NCBI GenBank assembly: GCA_041552055.1
Contig: JBFELO010000036.1
Coordinates: 1 to 35,603, forward strand
Length of the DNA stretch: 35,603 nt
DNA from: JBFELO01 sp041552055
GTDB taxonomy: Bacteria; Acidobacteriota; Thermoanaerobaculia; Thermoanaerobaculales; Sulfomarinibacteraceae
Direction of reading: 5' to 3'
The notes below the pieces were generated by a model. The model had not been told where the DNA came from. It saw only the letters and a program-made list of their open reading frames with translations, and searched no databases. Shown in pieces: positions 14,236 through 22,248 of the stretch. Within the stretch, counting starts at the first letter, position 1, and each line of letters begins with the position of its first letter. A program made the position numbers and the translations under genes.

Positions 14236-15525
14236 TCAGACCCCCGCCAGGCGAAACCGCGTCGCCGTCTCCACCAGCTCGACCTCGTTGATCATGTGGT
14301 TCCCCTCGAGCCACACGATCCACTGTCGCGCCAGCTCGTCGAACAACGCCTTCTCGGCACGCCGCAGCTCCCGGGTTCCCCCGACAGTGCGCACTTCGCC
14401 CCACTCGGGCTTCGGGGTCGTACCGGTGGTCCACACGAACAGCGGCACCCGCAGCCGCTGCAGGTAGCGCCTCACGTCATCCGGCCGGTACCGGCTCACG
14501 TCACGCGGATCCTCGGACAACACCACGACGACCGCCCGAGGGGCGCCCTGAGCCGCTGCCTGGACTGCTGCGACCGCAACCGCGTCGGTCGGACGCTGAC
14601 CGCGGATCGCCGACTCGCGGCTTGTCAGATGAGTCACTATCCAGCCAAGGTCGTGATCCTTGATGGCGACCGCCGATGAAGTTGGATAGAGGAACCGGTC
14701 ACGTCTCAGGGTCGGGTTCGCGACCACGAAGTGGAGCTGATCGCGCTCTCGGCTCGCCGGCTCGAGACCCGGACCCTTGCTGGACGGCCGATGGCTTGGT
14801 CGGATCCTGTCCTGCGCGATCCGCACATGCCTGAGCTCGGCCACAGCGGCCTGATCTCGGACGAGGTACACCCTGCTCCCGGCCTTCTCCACCGCGGCCG
14901 GCGCTAGTGTTTTTCCCCGGACACGGAACTTTCCGCTCAGCTCGGAAATGGTGGGCGGTGGGCCATCGAGGACGATTGGGACAGCGGTCAGCTCGGTGGC
15001 GACCTGCGACCCGTAGCGACCTCCGAAGGTCACGTCCGAGCGTGCGGTCACGCCGTCCATGAAACGAGCCTCGGCACTGACGAAGTGAATCTCGTTCTGG
15101 TCGTACGACGGCAGGGGATAGAGGCCTTCCTCGTCCGGCTGAAGCACTTGACCATCGAAGATCGCGTAGATGCTCAGCGGCTCCTCGGCGCCGGCAGACT
15201 CCCATATCACGCGCACCGCGTCCGGCCGGCCATGCGGTCCGCTCACGAGGGCCACCCTGGTCTCGACCTGAGGACGCGGCAGGTTCACGAGTTGTCGGGC
15301 GCGATGGAGTTCGTTTCCATCCTCGTCGTAGGCCACCGCAACCAGCTCGTGCGGCCTCAATCCCTCGCCGAAGTCGCAATGCATCATCCACGGCGGGCCG
15401 GTCAACTCGCCGATGACCTGCTGATCCAGGAGAACCACGACCGAGGTGACCGGACCGTCGACGGCCACCTGCACCTCGTGGGTGCCGGTCAGCAGACTCA
15501 GGAACAGCGTGACGAAGGTGACCAT
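14236..15525 (-). CDS. Secreted protein of unknown function, VWFA-related-like
   Basis: A 429-aa protein with a hydrophobic N-terminal export signal (MVTFVTLFLSLLTGTHEVQV) followed by Ig-like beta-strand sequence (residues about 15-100, VAVDGPVTSVVVLLDQQVIG and similar). The C-terminal third has APRAVVVVLSEDPRDVSRYRPDDVRRYLQRL, which resembles the later part of a von Willebrand A-like domain of the type common in Acidobacteriota. No DxSxS MIDAS motif is visible, so metal-dependent binding is doubtful. I cannot assign a function. The start at 15525 is chosen for the signal peptide; a GTG at 15555 would add ten polar residues. It is divergent from the transporter gene at 15695. Confidence 0.7.
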   Translation of the reverse strand: MVTFVTLFLSLLTGTHEVQVAVDGPVTSVVVLLDQQVIGELTGPPWMMHCDFGEGLRPHELVAVAYDEDGNELHRARQLVNLPRPQVETRVALVSGPHGRPDAVRVIWESAGAEEPLSIYAIFDGQVLQPDEEGLYPLPSYDQNEIHFVSAEARFMDGVTARSDVTFGGRYGSQVATELTAVPIVLDGPPPTISELSGKFRVRGKTLAPAAVEKAGSRVYLVRDQAAVAELRHVRIAQDRIRPSHRPSSKGPGLEPASRERDQLHFVVANPTLRRDRFLYPTSSAVAIKDHDLGWIVTHLTSRESAIRGQRPTDAVAVAAVQAAAQGAPRAVVVVLSEDPRDVSRYRPDDVRRYLQRLRVPLFVWTTGTTPKPEWGEVRTVGGTRELRRAEKALFDELARQWIVWLEGNHMINEVELVETATRFRLAGV

Positions 15526-15613
15526 GGCCCGTCTATCACGTCCATTCCGCGACACCGCCGATTATTCCCTCCCAGCCACTCTCCGACGTGGCACGGATGG
15601 CGAACAGCACCGT

Positions 15614-15643
15614 TTGACAGCGGGTCGGGAGCCTCACTATCCT
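15614..15643 (+). promoter_or_regulatory. Sigma-70-type promoter for the transporter
   Basis: TTGACA (15614-15619), an 18-base spacer and TATCCT (15638-15643). This is the best -35/-10 pair in the window. Transcription would start near 15650, giving a leader of about 45 bases to the GTG at 15695. Confidence 0.65.
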
Positions 15644-15694
15644 GCATCGGTTCGGCTGCGACGTCATCGCAGCAATCCTCAGGAGACCCGAGGC

Positions 15695-17233
15695 GTGACG
15701 CAACCATCTATCTGGCGCCAGTTTCCGCGTTCCTTCTGGAGCGCCAATGCCATGGAGATCTTCGAACGGATGGGTTGGTACGGCTTCTACGCCGTGTCGA
15801 CGCTGTACCTGACGAACTCGGTGGCCGACGGCGGTCTCGGATTCTCGTCCGAGGATCGCGGCGTCATCCAGGGTCTGGCCACCTTCTTCCTGTACCTCTT
15901 CCCCGCCGTGTTCGGCGCACTGGCAGACCGCTACGGCTACCGCCGCATGTTTCTCGCCTCGGCGACGGTGATGGCCCCAGCCTATATCCTGCTCAGCGCG
16001 CCACGCACGTTCTGGGGGTTCCTGACCGTCTACTTCCTGGTCGCGGTGGGTCACGGCATGTTCAAACCGGTCGTGATCTCGACCGTCGCCAAGACGACCA
16101 ACGAATCCACCGGATCGCTCGGCTTCGGCATCTTCTACATGATGGTCAACATCGGCGGCTTCCTCGGTCCGGTGGTCGCCGGGATCGTCCGCGGCTGGGA
16201 CTGGAAGTACGTCTTCTACGCGTCTGCGGGCTGGATCGTGGTCATGGGTGTGACCTGCCTGCTGCTGTACCGAGAGCCACCGCGGGACGAGGTGGCCGAG
16301 GGGCAGCGCGGCCTCGGAGACGTGCTCGCCGGCATGGTCGAGGTGGTGGGCAACGGCCGGTTCTTCTTGCTGGTCGCGGGCCTGCTGGTCACCTTCGTGA
16401 TGGGTTCCAAGTGGTGGAGCTTCGCCACCTTAGGGGTCGTCACCGTTGGCTGGTTGGCGCTGAACCTGGTATGGGACGCCGCGCTGAAGATCTCCGGACG
16501 AACGGCGCAGGGCTCCTGGCTGCTGCAACCGATGCGGGTAGGCGAGGGACGGTACCTTGTCTTCCTGGTGCTCATGGCCGGCTTCTGGACCTCGTTCAAC
16601 CAGATCTTCATGACCCTGCCCGAGTACATTCGCGACTACGTCGACACCGGCGACCTGGTCCAGAGCCTGGCGCCGCTGTCGTCCTGGATCGCGGGCGCTG
16701 TCCACAGCGTTGGCCTGGACACCTCGGGTTGGTCGCGAGCACTCCTGGAGAACGGTCAGGTCAAGCCGGAGTACCTGATCAACCTCAACGCTTTCGGCAT
16801 CATCTGTTTCCAGGTGCTGATCTCGTACCTGGTGCGCAAGACCACGCCGCTGGCCAGCATCATCGGCGGTGTCATGGTGACCGTGCTCAGCTTCGCGATC
16901 TACCTGGTCGCTCCGACGGGGTGGGTCGTCGTGACCGCGATCCTCGTGTTCTCCGTGGGTGAAATGCTGGCGAGTCCACGGTCCAAGGAGTACGCGGGCA
17001 GGATCGCACCGCCCGACAAAGTGGGCATGTACATGGGCTATTTCTATTGGTGCGTGGCCCTCGGCAACCTGTTCGGCGGACTGCTGTCCGGGGTCGCATA
17101 CCAGCACTTCGGCCCCCGCGGCACGGACCGTCCCGACCTTATGTGGACCCTGTTCGCAGTGCTCGCCGCCTTCACAGCGGTCACCCTGGTAATCTATAAC
17201 CGTTGGGTCCTGCGCCCGGCTCCTCGAGCTTGA
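15695..17233 (+). CDS. MFS transporter, POT/PTR peptide-transporter-like
   Basis: A 512-aa integral membrane protein with about 12-14 helices. The helix-1 motif ExxER of proton-coupled oligopeptide transporters is present (E21, E24, R25 in AMEIFERMGWYGFY). So are GHGMFKPVV, corresponding to the POT GTGxxKP segment, and FYMMVNIGGFLGP. It is therefore probably a proton symporter for peptides or related compounds. The long loop around residues 240-300 and a periplasmic insert (YVDTGDLVQSLAPL onward) are notable. The start is the GTG at 15695, with AGGAGA 8 bases upstream and a strong promoter behind it; an in-frame extension to 15446 is antisense to the neighbouring gene and is rejected. Confidence 0.87.
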   Translation: MTQPSIWRQFPRSFWSANAMEIFERMGWYGFYAVSTLYLTNSVADGGLGFSSEDRGVIQGLATFFLYLFPAVFGALADRYGYRRMFLASATVMAPAYILLSAPRTFWGFLTVYFLVAVGHGMFKPVVISTVAKTTNESTGSLGFGIFYMMVNIGGFLGPVVAGIVRGWDWKYVFYASAGWIVVMGVTCLLLYREPPRDEVAEGQRGLGDVLAGMVEVVGNGRFFLLVAGLLVTFVMGSKWWSFATLGVVTVGWLALNLVWDAALKISGRTAQGSWLLQPMRVGEGRYLVFLVLMAGFWTSFNQIFMTLPEYIRDYVDTGDLVQSLAPLSSWIAGAVHSVGLDTSGWSRALLENGQVKPEYLINLNAFGIICFQVLISYLVRKTTPLASIIGGVMVTVLSFAIYLVAPTGWVVVTAILVFSVGEMLASPRSKEYAGRIAPPDKVGMYMGYFYWCVALGNLFGGLLSGVAYQHFGPRGTDRPDLMWTLFAVLAAFTAVTLVIYNRWVLRPAPRA

Positions 17234-17264
17234 CGCGGTCCCGGCAGCGACTTGGGAGGTGGCG

Positions 17265-17624
17265 ATGCTCCGAAGATTGATCATTCTCGGCTTGCTGGCC
17301 GCCGCCGGGCTCGCTCTCTACTCGAACCGCCACCGCATCTCGGATCTCGCCGGCGTCGAGAGCAACAAGGTCCGGATCCAGGGGAACTGGCACGAGGTTC
17401 GTTCCGGATTCAAAGAGGACGACATCTACACGTTCAACGACGACACGGTGTCCCGCAACGGCGACCCGGTCGGCGTGTACAAGTTCAACTCCTATCGTGA
17501 GCTCGAGGTTTCCATCGGGGAGTACGGCGGGGTTTACCTGGTCGAGTTCCCGGATCACGAGAACATGACGTGGTACCAGGAAGTGAAGGGCGAGGAGAAG
17601 GTGCGCCGCAGGTGGCGGCGCTGA
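17265..17624 (+). CDS. Small membrane-anchored lipocalin-like protein
   Basis: A 119-aa protein: one N-terminal membrane helix (MLRRLIILGLLAAAGLALYS) followed by a beta-rich domain. The domain pattern is GNWHEVRSGFKEDDIYTFNDDTV, then VGVYKFNSYRELEVSIGEYGGVYLVEF, then HENMTWYQEV, and the end is basic (KVRRRWRR). The alternating strands and the Trp-containing first strand resemble short lipocalin-like or stress-type beta domains, but I do not recognise a named family. GGGAGG at 17254 gives a clear start at the ATG 17265. It begins 32 bases after the transporter stop and is probably cotranscribed with it. Confidence 0.7.
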   Translation: MLRRLIILGLLAAAGLALYSNRHRISDLAGVESNKVRIQGNWHEVRSGFKEDDIYTFNDDTVSRNGDPVGVYKFNSYRELEVSIGEYGGVYLVEFPDHENMTWYQEVKGEEKVRRRWRR

Positions 17625-17754
17625 TGCAGGTCGTGTCACGACCGGCACGTTGACCTTTCACCATCGGTCCAGAATCGGCATCTGAAGCAGCCCCGACGCA
17701 GGTCCGGCGACCGCCAGGTCCGCCTGACCGGTCTCGGCGCGCTCGAAGCACTGG

Positions 17755-17760
17755 TACCCT
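17755..17760 (+). promoter_or_regulatory. Candidate -10 box (TACCCT), leaderless
   Basis: TACCCT is followed by CGGTCC and then the ATG at 17767. The 6-base gap and the absence of a Shine-Dalgarno suggest a leaderless transcript for the flavoprotein gene. Confidence 0.4.
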
Positions 17761-17766
17761 CGGTCC

Positions 17767-18447
17767 ATGCCAAGACGACCAGATCGAGAGGTTCCACTGG
17801 AGTATCAACGGCTTCCGGAGGAGGAGATGGCGGCGAACGGCCGCGCTTTCTTCGAGCGCATGTCAAGGCGTCGCTCGGTGCGGCACTTCGCGCCCGATCC
17901 GGTACCGCGGGATCTCATCGAAATCGCCATCGCTACCGGCCACACCGCGCCCTCCGGCGCCAACCGCCAACCGTGGCACTTCGTGGCGGTCGCCGATCCG
18001 AACACCAAGGCGGAGATCCGTCGAGCCGCCGAGGCCGAGGAGCGGGAGTTCTACGAGGGCGGTCGAGCGACCGAGGAGTGGCTGGCGGCGCTCGAACCCC
18101 TCGGCACCGACTGGCGGAAGGAGTACCTCGAAACCGCACCCTGGCTGGTCGCGGTCTTCAAGCAGGTGCACGGGGTCGGACCCGACGGTGGCAAGGTCAC
18201 CAACTACTACGTCAACGAGAGCGTCGGCATCGCGTGCGGCCTGTTCATCGCCAGCCTGCACCAGATGGGGCTGGCGACGTTGACCCATACGCCGCAGCCG
18301 ATGCGGTTCTTGAATCGCATCCTCTGCCGACCCGCGAATGAAAGGCCGTATATCCTGTTTCCGGTTGGCTTCCCGGCGGCCGACTGTCGGGTGCCTGATC
18401 TGACCAAGAAACCGCTGACAGAAATCACCACATGGATCACCGACTAG
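17767..18447 (+). CDS. Nitroreductase-fold flavoprotein, iodotyrosine-deiodinase-like
   Basis: A 226-aa FMN enzyme. The FMN-binding start RRRSVRHF (34-41) and TAPSGANRQPWHF (60-72) are present. The segment RKEYLETAP...FKQVHG...YYVNESVGIACG is strikingly close to animal iodotyrosine deiodinase. Glu92, Tyr96 and Lys118 fall where the deiodinase has the three residues that grip the amino acid part of halotyrosine and close the active-site lid. The ending (RPANERPYILFPVGFPA...VPDLTKKPL) also follows that family. It probably catalyses flavin-dependent reductive dehalogenation of halotyrosines, though a bacterial member might use another phenol. Its stop overlaps the convergent aminotransferase stop. 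Confidence 0.85.
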   Translation: MPRRPDREVPLEYQRLPEEEMAANGRAFFERMSRRRSVRHFAPDPVPRDLIEIAIATGHTAPSGANRQPWHFVAVADPNTKAEIRRAAEAEEREFYEGGRATEEWLAALEPLGTDWRKEYLETAPWLVAVFKQVHGVGPDGGKVTNYYVNESVGIACGLFIASLHQMGLATLTHTPQPMRFLNRILCRPANERPYILFPVGFPAADCRVPDLTKKPLTEITTWITD

Positions 18448-19742
18448 CCCAATCCGCGAACCCACCCGCAGATTCGTTCCACCGCCTCCACGGTGCGCGC
18501 GCACCACGCGCGCAAGAACTCCTCGTCCAGCTCGCCATCGATACCCTCCGCGGCAGCCAGCGCATCGCCGCCGTCGAAGTCGACGTACGCGAGGCGGGCC
18601 ACGAGCTCCGACGCCGGGCGGCCGAAGTCGACCCCCGGCAGCAACGCGACCCCGGTGTCGGTCAACAGCTGCTCGGCCAGCTGCTGGCTGGTTGTGATCC
18701 CCCTGGCCGCGAGCGGCTCCGCCATCGGCGAGAAGTCCGGGAAAAGGTAGAAGCCCCCTTCCGGCTCCAGCGTCTCGATGCCGGCTGAGCGCAGCGTCCT
18801 GGCCAAAAGCCCTCCGAGCGAGCGCAGCACCCGGCGACAGTGCACCAAATACCGCTCGATGTCTTCGCCGCCTTGAAAGGCGCGGACCGCCGCATACTGG
18901 ATCGGCGCCGAGGTCGAGGTGTAGGTCTCGGACGCGGCCGCTGCCATGGCGTCCAGGAGCCAGCGCATACGGTGCGGCACGACAAACAGCCCGAGTCGCC
19001 ACCCGCCAGCGCCACACCACTTGCTCAGCCCTCCGGAAAAGATCGTTCCCTGCGGGTAGAGGGGAACGATCGAGGCATACTCGCCGCGGTGATGCAGCTT
19101 GCCATAGATCTCGTCGGACAGCAGCACGACCCGGTTGCGGCTGGCGATGTCTGCCAGCTCCTCGAGCTCTGCCGAGCTGTAGGTGCCACCCGTTGGGTTG
19201 GACGGGTAGTTCAGCACCACGATTCTCGGCCGTCCCGGATCCAGCCGGCACAGAGTTTCGAGCTGGTCAGGACTGAGTCGCCAGCTGTTGGCGCGCTCGG
19301 TGGCAACGAAGTGGACGTGACGCCCGATGATCCTCGCCTGCGGCGCGTACGACACCCACGCTGGCGTCGGAATCACGAGATCTCCGTAGTAGACGAGCTG
19401 CAGCAGGAACATCAGCTCCTTGGAACCGGGGCCGACGATCACGTCGTCACCCGAGCAGGCGATGCCAAAGTCCTGGCGGTGATGCTCGGCCACCATGTCG
19501 CGAAGCACCGCAAGGCCCTGGACCGGCAGGTAGTCCTTCTGATGAGCGTTGCGCCGAAGCTCTTCGACAACGCACTCGGGAACGGGGAACGGAGACTGCC
19601 CCAGGCCGAGTCGAAACACCTCCCTGCCTTCGCGCCTCATCTGTGCGCAGCGCTCGTTGATGGCAAGTGTGGCGGAACGCGGCGTTCCCCGGACGTTGAG
19701 ATTCAGCTGCACATCGGGGAATCCGTTGAAAACTCGTGCCAC
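18444..19742 (-). CDS. PLP-dependent class I/II aminotransferase
   Basis: A 432-aa fold-type I aminotransferase. The PLP lysine is Lys241 in SGGLSKWCGAGGWRLG. Supporting motifs are NYPSNPTGG (Asn/Pro binding the substrate carboxylate side), LLSDEIYGKL (Asp and Tyr contacting the PLP ring) and the GWRLG arginine. It is of the aspartate/aromatic aminotransferase type; the substrate is not predictable. The C-terminus has an extra acidic stretch around residues 385-410 (GGDALAAAEGIDGELDEE). The start is a GTG at 19742 with a strong AAAGGAG site 8 bases upstream. Its TAG stop lies in the same CTAG (18444-18447) as the opposing flavoprotein stop. Confidence 0.88.
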   Translation of the reverse strand: MARVFNGFPDVQLNLNVRGTPRSATLAINERCAQMRREGREVFRLGLGQSPFPVPECVVEELRRNAHQKDYLPVQGLAVLRDMVAEHHRQDFGIACSGDDVIVGPGSKELMFLLQLVYYGDLVIPTPAWVSYAPQARIIGRHVHFVATERANSWRLSPDQLETLCRLDPGRPRIVVLNYPSNPTGGTYSSAELEELADIASRNRVVLLSDEIYGKLHHRGEYASIVPLYPQGTIFSGGLSKWCGAGGWRLGLFVVPHRMRWLLDAMAAAASETYTSTSAPIQYAAVRAFQGGEDIERYLVHCRRVLRSLGGLLARTLRSAGIETLEPEGGFYLFPDFSPMAEPLAARGITTSQQLAEQLLTDTGVALLPGVDFGRPASELVARLAYVDFDGGDALAAAEGIDGELDEEFLRAWCARTVEAVERICGWVRGLG

Positions 19743-19869
19743 GCTGAGAACTCCTTTCGGGTGCGGTACCTGCGGCCGCTCCCGCGACGCGGCTGCCTGG
19801 GATCATCCTGCCACACGCGGTCGCCAGATCCAATCATCGTGCGCGACCGGCACGGTGCATTGCAGCACG

Positions 19870-19875
19870 TACAAT
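19870..19875 (+). promoter_or_regulatory. Candidate -10 box (TACAAT)
   Basis: TACAAT is followed by 9 bases and then ATGATG at 19885/19888. There is no Shine-Dalgarno, so this is another possible short-leader or leaderless start. Confidence 0.4.
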
Positions 19876-19884
19876 GCGAGCACC

Positions 19885-21144
19885 ATGATGCGGGGAGCGG
19901 GCAGTATCACCTTCATCTCAGGCGGCGTCCTGGTTGTTGTCGCCTGGTCCCTGGCGGCAACCGCCCTGCCGACGCCCTACTCGGCGCTGACCTCGGTGCT
20001 TGCCGAGCCCCTCGGGTTGTTGCTCGTTGTCCTCGCCTGGAGGTTTCGGCGCAGCCGCCTCGCGATCGCCGCCACGGTCGTTGGCATCGCCAATCTGCTG
20101 CTCCGTGGACTTTTCGCCCACCAGCCCGGAGAGACGACCTCGCTCGAGCTCTCCCTGCTCGCCTTCCTGTTCGCGCTCAACCTGGGTGTGGTCGTGCTGC
20201 TTCGCGACCACCCTCTGGCGCATCCACGGACGCTGGTTCACGCCGGGGCGGTGATGGTCCAGCTCCCCATTGCCGCAGGTTTGTTCCTCATCGTCGGCCA
20301 CACGACCTCGGAGTCTGCTCCGCTCACCTTGTGGCTGCACCTCCTCGAGTCTCGCCACCTTGCCTTGCTGATGTTCCTGATCGCGGCGGTGTTCGCGGCG
20401 CTCGCGTTCGCCGGCCGTCGGGGCACTTTCGAGGTGGCGGTGGTGTGGGTTCTGGTCGCCGGGGCACTCGCATTCCTAGGAAATCGTGGCGCGGCCGGAG
20501 CACCGCTGCTGATGGCGGCGGCTCAGCTGACGTTGCTGTTCGCCCTGGTCGAAGACTCCTACCGCCTCGCCTACCACGACGGTCTCACCGGCCTTCCGGG
20601 TCGTCGCGCCTTCGACGAGGCGATGCGCCTGCTCGATGGGGACCACACCATCGCCATGGTGGACATCGATCATTTCAAGCGGTTCAACGACCGCCACGGC
20701 CATGAGGCAGGCGACCAGGCGCTGCGGATGGTGGCCGACGAGCTGTCACACGTCGGTGGTGGGGGTCGCGCCTATCGGTACGGAGGCGAGGAGTTCGCGG
20801 TCCTGTTCCCCGGAGTCTCGATAGCCGACGCCAGGGACGCGATCGAACAGCTGCGAGCAGCAGTGGCCGAACGCGAGTTTTCGATCCGCTCTCCGAAGCG
20901 GCCGCGCAAGAAACCGGAGCGACCGATCCGGTCCGGAAAGCCTGTGCAGAGGGTTACTCTGACGATCAGCGCCGGACTCGCGGAACGAACGCTGAAGAAT
21001 CCCGACTCGGGGGCGGTGCTGCGCGCCGCTGACGCCGCCCTCTATCGGGCGAAGCGCGGTGGGCGCGACCGGGTGCTGGCACAAGGACTCAGAACGAGGG
21101 GGCGCCGAACCGCGACACGCAGCGGCAACACCCCCAAGGTCTGA
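19885..21144 (+). CDS. Membrane-bound GGDEF diguanylate cyclase
   Basis: A 419-aa protein with about seven membrane helices in residues 1-225 (first GGVLVVVAWSLAATALP, last LLMAAAQLTLLFALVEDSYR). A GGDEF domain follows (about 230-395): DGLTGLPGRRAFDEA, VDIDHFKRFNDRHGHEAGDQALR, and the active site GGEEF at 300-304. All catalytic residues for making cyclic di-GMP from two GTP are present. The inhibitory RxxD site is missing (the preceding residues are HVGGGGRAYRY), so product inhibition is unlikely. A basic insertion (KRPRKKPERPIRSGKPVQR) sits inside the domain. The start could be 19885 or 19888. It may be cotranscribed with the next gene, 85 bases on. Confidence 0.9.
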   Translation: MMRGAGSITFISGGVLVVVAWSLAATALPTPYSALTSVLAEPLGLLLVVLAWRFRRSRLAIAATVVGIANLLLRGLFAHQPGETTSLELSLLAFLFALNLGVVVLLRDHPLAHPRTLVHAGAVMVQLPIAAGLFLIVGHTTSESAPLTLWLHLLESRHLALLMFLIAAVFAALAFAGRRGTFEVAVVWVLVAGALAFLGNRGAAGAPLLMAAAQLTLLFALVEDSYRLAYHDGLTGLPGRRAFDEAMRLLDGDHTIAMVDIDHFKRFNDRHGHEAGDQALRMVADELSHVGGGGRAYRYGGEEFAVLFPGVSIADARDAIEQLRAAVAEREFSIRSPKRPRKKPERPIRSGKPVQRVTLTISAGLAERTLKNPDSGAVLRAADAALYRAKRGGRDRVLAQGLRTRGRRTATRSGNTPKV

Positions 21145-21229
21145 ACCGCCGTCACGAAGCGCCCGAGCTGCTGGCCAACGATGGAAGAGACCAAGGGGCT
21201 TTCGAGTTCCCTCCTCGGGAGGGACTCTG

Positions 21230-22183
21230 ATGGGGATGCTGATCGATGGACAGTGGCATGACGTCTGGTACGACACCGCGAGCACTGGTGGTCGTTTCGT
21301 GCGCCAGGAGTCGGCGTTTCGTGATCGGGTCACCGCGGACGGCACGTCCGGCTTCCCGGCCGCCTCCGGCCGCTACCATCTGTACGTCAGCCTCGCGTGC
21401 CCATGGGCCCACCGCACACTGCTGTTCCGGACGCTCAAAGGCCTCGAAGACCACATCTCGATCTCGATCGTCCACCCGTTGATGCTCGAGAACGGCTGGA
21501 CCTTTCAGGATCGCGACGGCGTCATTCCGGACACCGTCAACGGCGCCGAGTTCCTCCACGAGGTCTATACCGCTGCACGATCCGACTACACGGGGCGAGT
21601 GACGACGCCCGTGCTCTGGGACATGCAGAACGCCACGATCGTCAACAACGAGTCGTCCGAAATCATCAGGATGTTCAACCGAGAGTTCGATGGAGTCGGC
21701 GCGACCGGTCCGGATTTCTGCCCGACCGACCTCGAAGAAGCGATCGACGACATCAACGCATTCGTCTACAGCAACGTCAACAATGGTGTGTACGAGACGG
21801 GCTTCGCCACCACCCAGCAGGCGTACGAGCTTGCGGTTGGGCGACTGTTTGATGCGTTGGACCAACTCGAGGAGACGCTCGCGAGCCAGCGCTACCTCGT
21901 CGGAGAACGCATCACCGAGGCGGATTGGCGGTTGTTCCCGACCCTGCTTCGCTTTGACCCGGTGTACGTGGGCCACTTCAAATGCAACCTCCGCAGGCTG
22001 GTCGACTACCCCAACCTGTGGGCTTACACGCGCGAGTTGTACCAAGTGCCCGGTGTCGCTGCGACCGTTAACTTCGACCACATCAAACGTCACTATTACG
22101 GCAGCCACGGAACCATCAACCCGACCGGTGTCGTGCCGGCAGGCCCCGAAATCGACTACTCGCTGCCCCACGGTCGCGGTTGA
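21230..22183 (+). CDS. Glutathionyl-hydroquinone reductase (GST Xi class)
   Basis: A 317-aa glutathione S-transferase-like protein of the ECM4/YqjG/PcpF type. The catalytic CPWAH motif (Cys57-His61) is intact. The N-terminal thioredoxin fold includes RVTTPVLWDMQNATIVNNESSEIIRMF, and the C-terminal helical domain includes the conserved NGVYETGFATTQ and DWRLFPTLLRFDPVYVGHFKCN segments. The family reduces glutathionyl-hydroquinones to hydroquinones using glutathione. The start at 21230 follows GGAGGGA. An in-frame extension to 21059 overlaps the cyclase and is rejected. It is first of four closely spaced co-directional genes with egtD, egtB and a Rieske-ThDP enzyme, suggesting a link to quinone or thiol redox. 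Whether the host makes glutathione cannot be told from this window. Confidence 0.9.
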   Translation: MGMLIDGQWHDVWYDTASTGGRFVRQESAFRDRVTADGTSGFPAASGRYHLYVSLACPWAHRTLLFRTLKGLEDHISISIVHPLMLENGWTFQDRDGVIPDTVNGAEFLHEVYTAARSDYTGRVTTPVLWDMQNATIVNNESSEIIRMFNREFDGVGATGPDFCPTDLEEAIDDINAFVYSNVNNGVYETGFATTQQAYELAVGRLFDALDQLEETLASQRYLVGERITEADWRLFPTLLRFDPVYVGHFKCNLRRLVDYPNLWAYTRELYQVPGVAATVNFDHIKRHYYGSHGTINPTGVVPAGPEIDYSLPHGRG

Positions 22184-22248
22184 ACCGGCGCGCGGAAGAT
22201 CCGGAATACTCTTCATTCACCGTACGTTGCCGAACACGTCACACGATT

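Noticed and set aside
17863..19251. 462-codon minus-strand open frame across the flavoprotein and aminotransferase genes
   Set aside because: Its low-complexity Arg/Gly-rich translation mirrors two well-supported genes; no recognisable domain.
19850..19870. Sigma-54 promoter candidate GGCACGGTGCATTGCA before the GGDEF gene
   Set aside because: The spacing between the GG and GC elements is one base too long.
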